Assembly (NCBI GenBank): GCA_963575745.1
Contig: CAUYUJ010007224.1
Span: 1,160,234 to 1,224,233 of the forward strand
Source: Prorocentrum cordatum
Lineage: Eukaryota > Sar > Dinophyceae > Prorocentrales > Prorocentraceae
DNA length: 64,000 bases
Direction: 5' to 3'
This document shows positions 20,326 through 30,330 of this stretch, piece by piece; within the stretch, counting starts at the first letter, position 1; each line of letters opens with the position of its first letter. The translations under genes were made by a program, and so were the position numbers. The notes beneath the pieces are model-generated. The model was given only the letters and a program-made list of their open reading frames with translations. It had not been told where the DNA came from and ran no database searches.

Positions 20326-21200
20326 ATCATTTCATCCCGTCGCCCAAAAGCAGAGAAGGCCGCTGGGGGGAGAGATTTGCGCCCACGTGGCACTGGAGCC
20401 CACAGCTCGAAACTCGAACTGGGATCCAGAGTTCCCCCAGTCTTCTTATTTTCTTCGCAATATGTTTACCTGTTGCTCTGTTGTGTTTGGCTGTCGAGAG
20501 TGTGTGCTTTCGCACGCACATTATGTGGTTGTTCGTTGAAGATGTGGTTTAGACGCAGCAGCCCATGAGGTATACTAGGGCAACGCTAGGGCAACGCAGA
20601 TAAGAGGGCGGGGAGGAGAATAAGGGGGGAAAAGAGGAGGAGAAGATGGAGGAGAAGATGGAGGAGGAGGAGGAGGAGGAGGAAGGGGAGGAGGACCAGT
20701 GTAACCACAAGACGTATCAACGATATTGCAACGAACCCTCCCTCCAAGTTCCCTCGTCCCAGGCCTTACAAGAGTAATTGCGCGAAGCGGTTCGTTAGAA
20801 GCCAACCGTCTGAGAATCCTCAACCGTGCCAAAACACCGCTCTTGGGATTTCAACGCCGCCGATCAACGCCAGTGTTGCGTCCCGACGAGCCTAAATCGT
20901 GCCAGAGATCAGCCCCTGAAACTTCAACACAGTGACCGTTGCGTCCTGACAGTCCTAAATCGCTGCCGAGCACCATTCCTGGCACCTGGGCCCCACGAAT
21001 CCTTCCACATGCTGCTAACTGTTGAGAGGAATGCTCGCGGTGCTAAGGCGAGAGCCACGTCTTGAGAGCCACCCGCCCGCCATCCGTGAAGCTGCTGCCA
21101 ACGCCTCAGTACCATACATGGCGAGCAGGTCTCAGACGAAGCGCCCCGCCCGCCCTGCCGACGCGTCCGGGGGTGCGACGGGGATGAGCTGTTCACGCGG
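20326..21200. other. Unassigned sequence with a GGA array inside
   Basis: GGA units fill 20620-20695. The rest carries no recognised gene. The motif (T)ATCAACGAT(A/G)TTGCA after that array recurs after the next GGA array at about 21450, suggesting a small duplicated unit of array plus flank. Confidence 0.5.
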
Positions 21201-21204
21201 AGAA

Positions 21205-21425
21205 AGGGATGGAGGAGGAGGAAGATGGCGGAGAGGGCGGGAAGGGGACAAGAAGGAGGAGGGAGAGGTGGACGACGAAGGAGCACGCGAGGGTGAGAGG
21301 AGGAGGAGGAGGAGGAGGAGATAGGAGGAGGAGGAGATACAAGGAGGAGATAGGAGGAGGAGGAGGAGATACAAGGAGGAGGAGGAGGAGGAGGAGGGGG
21401 AGAGATAGGAGGAGGTAGGAGGAGG
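21205..21425 (+). repeat. GGA array with GATACAAGGA interruptions
   Basis: A purine-rich array in which GATAGGAGGA and GATACAAGGAGGA blocks recur, showing local tandem expansion. Confidence 0.9.
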
Positions 21426-21721
21426 ATGACCAGAGGAAGCACGGGATGCATCAACGATGTTGCAGCACACCCGTCTGCCCAAAGTCCCCACACGAGCTCC
21501 TGCGGGTCGTGTTGTTCCTTATTTAGTGTGAAGGGTCCCCCAGCGAGAGCCCGAGGGCCCACTCTTGAAAAGGAATTGCCCTCTGTCTTTCTAACGGCCG
21601 CCAAGATTTAGCGGTGCTGATGCGAGAGCCCCATATTTTCACATGTGCCGCAATCCATCTTTGTCGGTTCTTCTATCCAGCTGCCTGCGGCAAGAGTTTG
21701 TGGTGGTGGATGTTGCGGCGT

Positions 21722-21982
21722 TCGTGTGTGTGTGTGGTGTGTGTGTGTGGGTGTGTGGGTGTGTGTTTGTGTGTTTGTGTGTGTTGTGTGTGTGTTTGTG
21801 TGTGCTTGTGTGTGTGTTTGTGTGTGTGTGTGTGTTTGTGTGTGGTTGTGTGTGTTTGTGTGTGTTTGTGTGTGTGCTTGCGTGTGTTTGTGTGTGCGTG
21901 TGTTTGTGTGCGTGTGTGTGTGATTGTGTGTGTGATTGTGTGTGTGTTTGTGTGTGTGTGTTTGTGTGTGTGTGCGCTGGCG
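21722..21982 (+). repeat. GT microsatellite
   Basis: About 260 bases of GTGTGTTT/GTGTGTGT units. Open frames of poly-Val/Cys (plus) and poly-Thr/His (minus) are repeat artefacts. Confidence 0.95.
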
Positions 21983-22930
21983 CTCGGGACGATGGTGGTG
22001 CCCAGGCCGCCTGGGTGGTGCTTTCTTGCGCCGTGGTCTGGGAACCTGTGGTCCCAGCCACCTCCCGTGCGGCGGCATCGCCCGTGGTTTTCGCGGCCGC
22101 CAGGGAGAGGCGGACGAGGAAAAGCTGGAGGCGGGAAGGACGACAGCGCGTCGTGCAATGCCATGTCACGATGGCAGATCCATCTCATCTTCGGTGCTGA
22201 ACTTGTCTGGGTTCTATTGATGGTACTGTTGTTTGATTGGGTGGTGTGTTAATGTTGCCCGTCGTATGGCATGGGAGTGTTCATTGTCCGTCTTCTTGTG
22301 TGGTCGGAGGGACTGAGGTCATGGTTGAAGTCTCTATTGCGTCCACGCTGTCGGTTGACGAATCGGAATCACAGCCGTGGTGGACGCCTGTGTTGTCGTT
22401 GTCGTTGTCACGGTGGACGAGGGGGAGGAAGGAGGAAGAGGAGGAGGAGGAAAGGGAGAGGGAAAAGAGGGGAAAAGCGAGAAGGAGGAGGAGGAGGAGA
22501 ACATCAACGACGACGTCGCCGAGCAGGGCAAGGAGGACGAGGAGGAGTTACCACCGCACTTGACAGTCGCCGTGCTATATCTTGCGGCTGCTACGAAGTA
22601 GCCAGTCGCATCATTTTTCTTAGCTCCAGCGTGTGGGCTTCCTAGTGGTGGGGCGTAGTGCGAGCACAGTCTTGTAGTGATCTAGATGATGCATATATGT
22701 GCTTCTCTTGCTAGGTTATTAGAACAACTACAAGTTAATTCAATTGATTTCCTGGCTTCAGAAGATTCACAAAGAGGCCGACGGGCTCGTCTTCTGTGTA
22801 GCTAGTTTTTTGTGCGTTCCTCGTGGTGCCAGTCGGACAGCGTAGTGCACGTTGAACCCGAAGCCCAGGTGTTCCAAGAACTGTCCCTCCAGGTGGTTTC
22901 TGAGCAGCCACGGCTTCGAGCCACTAACTG
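21983..22930. other. Unassigned sequence with a GGA tract
   Basis: A GGA/GAA purine tract lies at 22425-22502. No protein motif or RNA gene was recognised elsewhere. Confidence 0.5.
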
Positions 22931-23700
22931 CTTGGGTGGCTCTCAAAGATGTTGACGCCCGAACCGCTTGTCTCTAGCAGCGCCAGGCTAATGTTTTCGT
23001 ATGGGCGGCAGACGAAAAGGCCAAAGAAAAGCCGGCCGATCTCCGAGCCGGGGCGGCTCTCCGTCGCAGTGCCACAGGATCCCGCTGCTCTTCGTCCCCA
23101 CTTGCTCCGCTCTGCCTCCGCTCGCCTCTCGGATTTTATACTGCCCACGCGTGCCCGCGCCCCCCGCTGCTGCGTCCGCCGGCGTCCCTTCGCCGTGCCC
23201 CAGTGCGATTCCACTGCCAGCTTCGACACCCCTCTCCTCTGTGGTACGCGTCCAGACGGAGCATTACTGCCGAGAGCTCGAGGGCTCGACCTCCGGCGGA
23301 GGGCCTGCGGACGCCCGCCGGCGGGAGACACTGTCGACCTCGCCGGCGGAGAAGGCTGGTGGACGCCGGCGGAAGCCACAGCTGATGCTCCACGAGAGCC
23401 CCTGCTCTTCTTACCACGTCTGGTGCTCCTCTTCGCTTGTGAGCGAAGCCGAGTTCTCACGTCCTTTCTGAGCGGCCCATGGCGGCCCCTCTGAGGGAGA
23501 CGCCCCACACGGTTACGTTCGACCGCTGCCTTTGGGACTACGAGCGCGCACTTATTTCATATTCGAGGCTACCCGTGGACGCCAGCCTGAAATCATTCAG
23601 CACCCGCCTCTGTGCCGCCACAACAAAGTTCCAGGCAAATTGCTTCACGTTTACATAAAAGGTATGCACGGCCATATCGCAAAAAAAGCGCGTGTCGCTC
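22931..23700. other. Unassigned GC-rich sequence with long but motif-free frames
   Basis: Both strands are open for ~180-190 codons (22924-23508). The predicted peptides are Arg/Pro/Ser-rich with no domain, as expected for random GC-rich DNA. Not called as a gene. Confidence 0.5.
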
Positions 23701-23714
23701 ACACCGTATCGGAC

Positions 23715-23870
23715 GACAACGGCCGAGGCAACCAAACAATGATTCGGCAACGACGCAACGGCTTCGGCAACGACACAACCGCTTCAGCAACTGACAGCAG
23801 GCAGCAAGGGTTTCGGCAACAGACACTAATGACGGCCGACGGCTTCGGCAACAAACACCGACACTTTTAC
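23715..23870 (+). repeat. Loose repeat of GGCTTCGGCAACGACAC
   Basis: The motif (G/C)TTCGGCAAC(A/G) recurs about six times at uneven spacing of 15-45 bases. It looks like a degenerate short tandem repeat. Confidence 0.6.
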
Positions 23871-25064
23871 AACTCAACGTATCAATTCAAAGGAGCAGGG
23901 GCAGTGGTGTATTTCCATAACGGGGGTAACCAGCGTGTACAATCGGCGTCGCCTCCCTCGGACGACCCACGTCCAATGTTTACGTTGCGGGGAGAAGCAA
24001 CGATAACAACCAATCATGTTCGCGGTCAGGTTTATTGCTTTCCCGTCCTGCGTGCTTCGTGTTGCATAATCCCACGCTCCTGCCCCGCTTTCCCCCTCAG
24101 TATTCCCGCTTATGTTTCTTCTTGCTTGCCCCATTCAGTTGCGAAAACTGTCGGTCGACACTTGCCACCATTACCCTATGTTGCCGTGCAGTCTCATGTT
24201 TCTTTTCTTCACATTATGGCTAGCGGTTGCTCGTCGTGGTTCGCGTGAGGTTTGCGGACAGGTTCAATCATTAAGTCATTTTGAAGTGGGAGATTTGTTG
24301 TAGAAGTCCATTTGTTGTTTCAATATCGTGAGTCTTAAAGGAGGGCCAGCTGTTTTGATTGGCAGCGTTGCGGTTATACCTTCATTTTGCGCAGAGATTT
24401 GGAAGGACTTGGAGTTCCTGCTCTGCCCCAGATAAAACAACTCCTACTTTGACGTCGATATGGCACTCCCCGCGCAAATTGGCATGCATGGCGGCTTCGG
24501 TGGAATCACACACGACGTATTCGAAATCAAAACAGAGCGCCAGGCCCATCCAAAAATTGTTTCGGACGGTCTACAAAGTAAATGTTTGTGACTGGACGTT
24601 GTCAAATCCAGGCTCCCAAAAGATGAGCACCCAAGACCGCTCCTTCCGACGACTGCTACGATATCCTTCGAAGATACTCCATACCAGCAGCTTGGGGATG
24701 CGGTGTCCAAACAACGGCTGCGGTATCAAAGCACCAGTTCTGGTATGAGAGGAGTTGTTTTGACAATTATTCGCCCGCATCGTTTTTCGCTAAGCATCCC
24801 CAGGCTGCTTCATTTGTTTCGAGGCATGGACCCTGGAGGTCCGGACCATTTCCCCAAGGCCAGTTTTCCGTCTTGAGGTTGGTTGGTTTCATGAAAGTCA
24901 GTCGTTGTATCTATTTGATTTTTGGGGTATCCACCAAGGTTGGAATGGGTATTCTCCCAAGCCGGTCCCGGCATCAATTAAAATTGGGCTTGATGTTCAC
25001 CCAGGTCGTTTTCGGTTTTAACCGGATTTGGCGTGCCGATTATTTCATTAGCGTTGTTGTTATT
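23871..25064. other. Unassigned, lower-GC sequence
   Basis: No recognised gene or repeat. GC drops compared with the first 23 kb. Short frames at 24359-24748 (plus) and 24444-24710 (minus) show no motif. It flanks the left side of the short inverted-end element copy 2. Confidence 0.5.
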
Positions 25065-25330
25065 CCCTACCTAGGCTCTGCCTAAAAGGGTTCTTACTCT
25101 CTTAGCTTAAAGGGGCCGGGCAGTGTAAACCGCCCCGGGCGGTTCCCCCAGTCCCCGCCCCACGGTTCCCCCCAGTCCCCTGGGAGCTTTAGCTTTAGTT
25201 TTAGCTTTAGCTTTAGCTTAGTTTTAGCTTAGCTTTAGCTTAGCTGTAGCTTAGCTTTAGCTTAGCTTTAGCTTAGCGTCACTGTTTCTACTAATGCTGC
25301 TTTCCTAGGGGTTCCAACTCCTAGGTAGGG
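25065..25330 (+). mobile_element. Short inverted-end element, copy 2
   Basis: A 266-bp copy. The left end is CCCTACCTAGGCTCTGCCTA and the right end ACTCCTAGGTAGGG, with CCCTACCTAGG inverted at both termini. The left and right modules align closely with copy 1, but the core holds only ~90 bases of the AGCTTT satellite. The conserved bases just beyond the right terminus (TCGCACTGGG, compared with TCGCATTGGG in copy 1) suggest the true right end lies about ten bases further out. Confidence 0.75.
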
Positions 25331-26275
25331 TCGCACTGGGATAATGCATTTTGTTTACATGCGAATCTAACCGCACGCGCCGAAGTCGAGGCTGCAAGCG
25401 GGGGTGAAGCAGGGGAACAAGGGAAGCAATTGTGGATGAAAATGAAGAAAAGTTGTTGCCACTTACCTTAGTTGATTTCAAATGTGCACGCGTTTGTAAA
25501 ATATCAGCAACCAGTTTTTTTGTTTGTTTTGATGCACGTTGATTCAGAATTTGTCGCATATGTATCGAGATGTCGTACGCGCGGGAAAACGGGAAAACGT
25601 ATATAAATCAAGAAAAACCAGGGATTCGTTTGGAGCAGGTTTGAGATTCAATCTTCAGGTTGTTTTTTTTTGGCCGTTCTATTGTCATGACCCCTAAGAA
25701 AATTAACCGCCCATCGTCGATTTCCATAAAACATTTGGACCAGTGAATTGCACACGGATCCCCCAGCATTGCCATAAGTTTTGAATTCAAGAAATTGTAT
25801 TGGAAAATTGGCATATCAGATGCAGTCTTCTACAAAAACCCAGTGAGAATTATAACCTCCCCAAACAAAATACGCAGCATTTATATTAGTATTCAGGCCA
25901 ATGTTCAAGTGCAATACAGTGACGGCTTGCTGCCCGAAACATTGGCCAACAAATTCGCCTTATCGCAAGTAGATCCAACCCAGCTCCTATCTCGCAGCTT
26001 CAACGAAGGGTTTCCGAATGTATTTGTTTGTCTTTAAAACTGATTTGAGAAATTGCGAATTTTTCTTATTACCGCACCATTGTGGGAATGCATTCGCATT
26101 CACGAGTAATTGCTGCAACATATACGTTAAACGAACCGTTGTTGCATCGAGCATTTGCGCGGACATCAGACCTCAGTTCGTAACCGGCAATAAGTGCCAA
26201 TATTTGTGCCAATTCGCGCTGCACTATTGTTAAATTTGAATGAATTTGGAAAGCCCGGCAGGTTCCGAATCACAG
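25331..26275. other. Unassigned AT-richer sequence
   Basis: Lower GC than most of the window, with no homology noticed by eye. Frames at 25795-26037 and 26018-26233 are short and motif-free. Confidence 0.5.
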
Positions 26276-26279
26276 ACTA

Positions 26280-26720
26280 ACACTGAATAACAAAGCGCGC
26301 GCGGCGAATCACAGACCGCGCGCGCCGAATCGCAGACAACACCTATTGAATCACAGACCACGCGCGCCGGGTCACAGACAGTACGCTTCAATCACAAAGC
26401 GCGCGCGCCGAATCGCAGACAACACACATGGAATCACAAACCGCGCGCACCGAATCACAGACAGCACACATTGAATCACAAACCGCACGCGCCGAATCAC
26501 AAATATCATTCGTTGAATTTTAGACCGCGTGCGCCGAATCACAGACAGCACGCATTGAATCACAGATCGCGCGTGCCGAATTACAGACACCACACATTGA
26601 ATCACAGACCACACGCGACAAATCATAAATAACACATTGAATCCCAAACCGCTCGCGACGAATCACAAACAACACGCGTTGAATCATTAACCGTACGCGA
26701 CGAATCACAGACCGCATATT
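26280..26720 (-). repeat. 42-bp satellite, left (inverted) array
   Basis: About ten tandem copies of a 42-bp unit, itself two diverged 21-bp halves: one ending ...GATTCAATGTGTGTTGT and one ...GATTCGGCGCGCGCG when read on the minus strand. Because 42 is a multiple of three, the minus strand holds an open frame with a 14-residue repeat (VIRRARFVIQCVLS-like). The same unit in the opposite orientation forms the array at 28095-28570. Confidence 0.85.
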
Positions 26721-27035
26721 TGGACCCAAGTGGGTTCCCATAACATAAAAGAAGATTGGTTTCCGTAACAGCGGATTTTGGTTTCAATAACGAGACCCGG
26801 GTTTCTGGGTTTCCATATTTCCCAACCATCCGGTGGTGTTGGGTCGTCGTTGTTAATGTGTATATATTTATAGACATATACATATATATATAGTAATCAT
26901 AGCGTCTCCTCCTTCTTTCTTCCTCCTCCTTCTTCCTTCCGTTTGACCTACTGAGAACAGCGCTTCGTAGCCCCATAAGAGCTCCACCGAAGACCCCAAT
27001 GCTATCACACCTGTATCCATACCCATGTCGGCACA
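26721..27035. other. Spacer with AT and CTT-rich tracts
   Basis: It contains TATATA (26868-26893), a CTTCTTCCTCC tract (26910-26940) and short GGTTTC(C/A)(G/A)TAAC-type repeats (26755-26830) related in style to those at 28705-28850 and 32925-33055. Confidence 0.6.
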
Positions 27036-27850
27036 CCCCTTACAAGTTTCGTGGCCCACAGGCCACAGTGCCACCGCCCGCATTCACCAACTTTACCCAT
27101 TTCGTCACACCCTCGCGCAAATCGTGGCCCCATAAAGAGCTCCACCGAAGGCCCCAGCGCCACCGCTTGCATGCGTCACCAGTTCGTCACTCTTTTCACA
27201 CGCTTCGTGGCCCCATAGGGCGCTCCACCAAAGGCCACAATGCCACTGCCCGCATGCTTCACACTCATTTTTGCACACCCCACACACGTTTCGTGGCCCC
27301 AGAAGGTTCCACCGAAGACCCTACTGCCACCGCCCGCGCGATCAAATATCTCACACGCCTTGTGGCCCCATGAACAAGTCCACCGAAAACCCCGATGCCG
27401 CCGCTCGCGTGCGTCACCCACACCCATTTTGGCATACCACTCACACGTTTTGTGGCCGCATCGGGAGCTCCACCGAAGGTCGCAATGCCACCGCCCGCAT
27501 GCGTCACCCACACCCATGTCGTCACACCCCTCAGACGTTTCGTAGCCCGCCCCATGGAGCTCCAACGAAAGTCGCGGTGCCACCGCCCAGAAGCGTCACC
27601 CACGCCCAGTTTGGCACACCTCTCACGCGTTTCGTGGCCCCATAGGGAGCTCCACTGAAGGCGCCAGCGCCACCGCCCACATGCGTCACCCGCACCCATC
27701 CCGTCATACCCCTCACACGCTTCGTGGCCGCATTTTGAGCTCCATCGAAGGCCCCAATGTTACCGCCTGCATCGTCACCCACACCCATGTCGTCACACCT
27801 CTCAAACGCTTCGTGGCCCTATAGGGAGCTCTACCGAAAGCCCTATAGCG
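27036..27850 (+). repeat. ~88-bp satellite
   Basis: About ten diverged copies. The landmark TTTCGTGGCCCCATAGGGAG recurs near 27047, 27121, 27206, 27288, 27360, 27452, 27539, 27630, 27722 and 27810 (spacing 72-92). Each unit also has AGCTCCACCGAAGG and GCCACCGCCCGCATGCGTCA. Long frames on both strands follow the repeat. Confidence 0.85.
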
Positions 27851-27865
27851 CTATAGTGCTATGGC

Positions 27866-28095
27866 CCGCATAAGTCATCGGATCAGCCAGATCACCGGAT
27901 CAGTTTGGCCATAATCACCCGATCAGCTGATCAACAGGCCACAACACCAGGTCACCGGATCACCAAATCCATTGGCCTGATCACCAAATCCTTCGGATTT
28001 GCTGGCTCAGTAGGATTCTCAGATCAGCTGGCCACAACACCGGGTCACCGGATCACCAGGTCACCAGATCAGTTGGCCGGATCAGCAGGTAATTG
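27866..28095 (+). repeat. GGATCACC/GATCAG short repeat
   Basis: Dense GATC sites within CCGGATCACCA(A/G)-type units of about 10 bases, with TTGGCC(A/G) spacers. There is a higher-order duplication of ACACC(A/G)GGTCACCGGATCACC. Confidence 0.8.
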
Positions 28096-28570
28096 TCGCG
28101 TGCGGTTTGTGATTCAATGTGTTGTTTGTGATTCGTCGATTGCAGTTTGGGGATTCAATATGTGTTGTTTGTGTTTCGGCGCGCGCAGTTTGTAATTCAA
28201 TGTGCGTTATTTGTAATTTGGCGCGAGCGGTTTGTGATTCAATATGTGTTGTCTGTGATTCGGCGCGCGCGGTTTGTGATTCAACGCGTGCTATCTGAGA
28301 TTATATGATTCGGTGCGCGCGGTTTGTGATTCTAGGTGTGTTGTTTGTGACTTGGCGCGCGCGGTTTGTGATTATATGTGTGTTGTCTGTGTTTCGGTGC
28401 ACGCGGATTGTCATTCAATGTGTGTTGTTTGTGATTCGTTGTGCGTGGTTTGTGATTCAATTTGTGTTGTTTGTTGTTCGGCGCGCGCGGTTTGTCATTC
28501 AATGGGGTGTGTGTGTGTGTATGTGATTCGGCGCGCGCGGTTTGTGATTCAATGTTTGGTCTGTGATTCC
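28096..28570 (+). repeat. 42-bp satellite, right array
   Basis: About eleven copies of GTTTGTGATTCAATGTGTGT plus TGTTTGTGATTCGGCGCGCG, the reverse complement of the array at 26280-26720. The plus strand is open with the same 14-residue periodic peptide (28305-28526). Confidence 0.85.
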
Positions 28571-28704
28571 AGACCCTCCATGGAAACTTATTTCGGACGC
28601 GTGCCTTTGGCCGATGCTTCCCAAAGTCGTGATTTTCATTTAATTCTCAAAAGAAAATGTGGCGGATTGCGAATGCGATGCCGTATTAATATCGGTAAAT
28701 TTGT

Positions 28705-28850
28705 GTCGGTAAGTATGGAAACCCGTGTCATTAGTTATGGAAATGTATGTCGACAGTTGTGGAAACCAGTGTCAGCAGTTATGGAAATTTGCGCCAGCAG
28801 TTATGGAAACCCGTGTTCAGTTATGGACCCCCGTGCTCTATTATGCAATC
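28705..28850 (+). repeat. ~30-bp repeat with TTATGGAAACCCGTGT
   Basis: About five units of CAGTTATGGAAA(C/T) followed by CCGTGTCA or GCGCCAG. Similar phrases occur at 44590-44655. Confidence 0.7.
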
Positions 28851-29238
28851 TTGTGTCTCCCATAAAATGTGAATTACATGTTTTGGGGTAGAGTATTCGT
28901 ATGTTCGATTTTCGCTTGTCAGAAAAATGTTAGCGGGAGAGTTTTGGTGGGAGGCTACACATATGTTTTTCAATATAGATCTACGACGATAGACACGAAA
29001 ACAACACCACATACGAAGAGGTGATCACCAGTGGTTTAGGATCGTTGCAATCGCTTGGGGCTGAAGTGTATGGCCGCTGGAGTGCGTAAGCCATCGGACT
29101 AATTCCTAAATTGGCCGTGGCATGTACCCGTACATTCCACCCACGGATTCAGTGCGGGACTGCGTTAGGATTGTTGCACAGATGGTGTGGGATTTTAGGT
29201 GTCGGGCTTCAGCGCGCAGTCGCCCGAACTCTTTTGAA
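28851..29238. other. Unassigned sequence before the DIRS-like terminal repeat
   Basis: No gene or repeat recognised. It probably lies outside the DIRS-like element, because the matching copy at 58425 is preceded by different DNA. Confidence 0.5.
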
Positions 29239-29720
29239 TAACTAGAATTATAGGTGGGCGTAGCCTTTCGGTAATTCTAGGATCTACAGCTGTAGGAGAT
29301 GTACTTGGATTGATGGCCCTTTTGGGGCCTGTGTTGGCGCAGGCGGCCTTGTGGCGCAATTCTGCTGCGTCGCTGGGTTCGGGGAGTCACGCCCCCGCGT
29401 TGCCAGTGCACCTGCCGCCCATTTTGCGGGTGGCTTCGTGGGTTTGGGTGTTTTCCCATTTCGTGGGTTAAGACGCCATTTTATAGCGCACAAATTCCAC
29501 ATGCCCAATTTTTGTGGTTTGTTTGTTTCCACATGCCCAATTTGTGTGGTTTGTTTGTGGATTAACCCTCTCCCGTTTCATGGGTTCAGGGCGGTATAGT
29601 TTCGTTTGCCTCGCGCGCATTTTGTGGCGCGCAAGGCCCCACCCTCCCACTCAGTGGGTTTAGGGTTGTACGTTGGGCTACCAAGTTACCCCAGCGTAGC
29701 ACGCTCGTATTTCAGTTCAC
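29239..29720 (+). repeat. DIRS-like terminal repeat, copy 1
   Basis: About 480 bases nearly identical to 58425-58899. It carries an inverted pair CTAGAATTA (29242) / TAATTCTAG (29272) and a palindrome CTACAGCTGTAG (29284). A ~75-codon open frame ending FSHFVG is conserved in both copies. This copy has an extra local duplication of CCACATGCCCAATT near 29500-29545. Confidence 0.85.
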
Positions 29721-29989
29721 CTTGCACCTTTTGGCTTCCCAGTCCGCCCTGCACCAAGTTTATGGTTTGCTCGGGCTCCACCTTCCCGTAGGGCGGGTGG
29801 CACTTCCAGCTAGCGGTTCGCTTCGGCTCCATACACCCGTCCACTTCGTGGGTCTAGGGTCGCATGCCGGATTTTCAAGTGCCCTCCAGCATAATATTTG
29901 GCAAGGGCGCACGGGCAACGCTCGTCTTTTGGTCGTTGCCATTTTTCTCAAATAGAGCTTTGTGGGGCAATCATAGTATCAATCATCAT

Positions 29990-30330
29990 GTCCGCATCTC
30001 TGGAACAATTGCGTGCAGAAATAATCGATGCAGACGCACGTGCAATATGGTTTCAAAACGTCCCAGGTTTACGTTTAATTAAATTTGGACTTACTGCGTG
30101 CTCTTGGCGTTGCCCCACAATTCTTAGAATGGTGGGAGTTTGGCTTGGCGTTGCCCCACAATTCTTAGAATGCCCCGCTATCGTTCGTTCAACCTGTGCG
30201 GCTTGTGCAATTCGACAATTACAGATCTTTGCTGGACAACGTCGACTACGCTGAGCAAGAATGGGAGCGGTTAGATCAATTAGGGAAAATCCGATTTCTT
30301 TCACGCTCCAGGTTATGAGCCGTCTGATCT
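29990..30330 (+). pseudogene. DIRS-like gag start, internally deleted
   Basis: From ATG 29990 the frame reads MSASLEQLRAEIIDADARAI, then WFQNVPGLRLIKFGL, as expected for the beginning of a DIRS-like gag. It soon runs into a 29-bp direct repeat (30103-30131, 30144-30172) and a shift into the RT lead-in (FVQPVRLVQFDNYRSLLDNV in another frame, ~30183-30245). Most of gag is therefore deleted. Gag identity is inferred from position and general style, not from a firm motif. Confidence 0.5.

Noticed and set aside
21614-22252. Poly-Val/Cys and poly-Thr/His ORFs over the GT tract
   Set aside because: These are products of a dinucleotide repeat that is open in several phases; no domain.
22924-23508. 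A pair of overlapping ~190-codon ORFs on both strands
   Set aside because: Composition is random-like (Arg/Pro/Ser) with no motif. Long frames are expected by chance at this GC.
26280-26720. CRISPR-like regular repeats
   Set aside because: Units are contiguous and diverged without unique spacers, and the setting is eukaryotic. It is a satellite.
29265-29285. GGTAATTCTAG as an 18S rRNA fragment
   Set aside because: Only 11 bases agree with the small-subunit rRNA phrase; the surrounding bases do not match, and the segment belongs to a retroelement terminal repeat.
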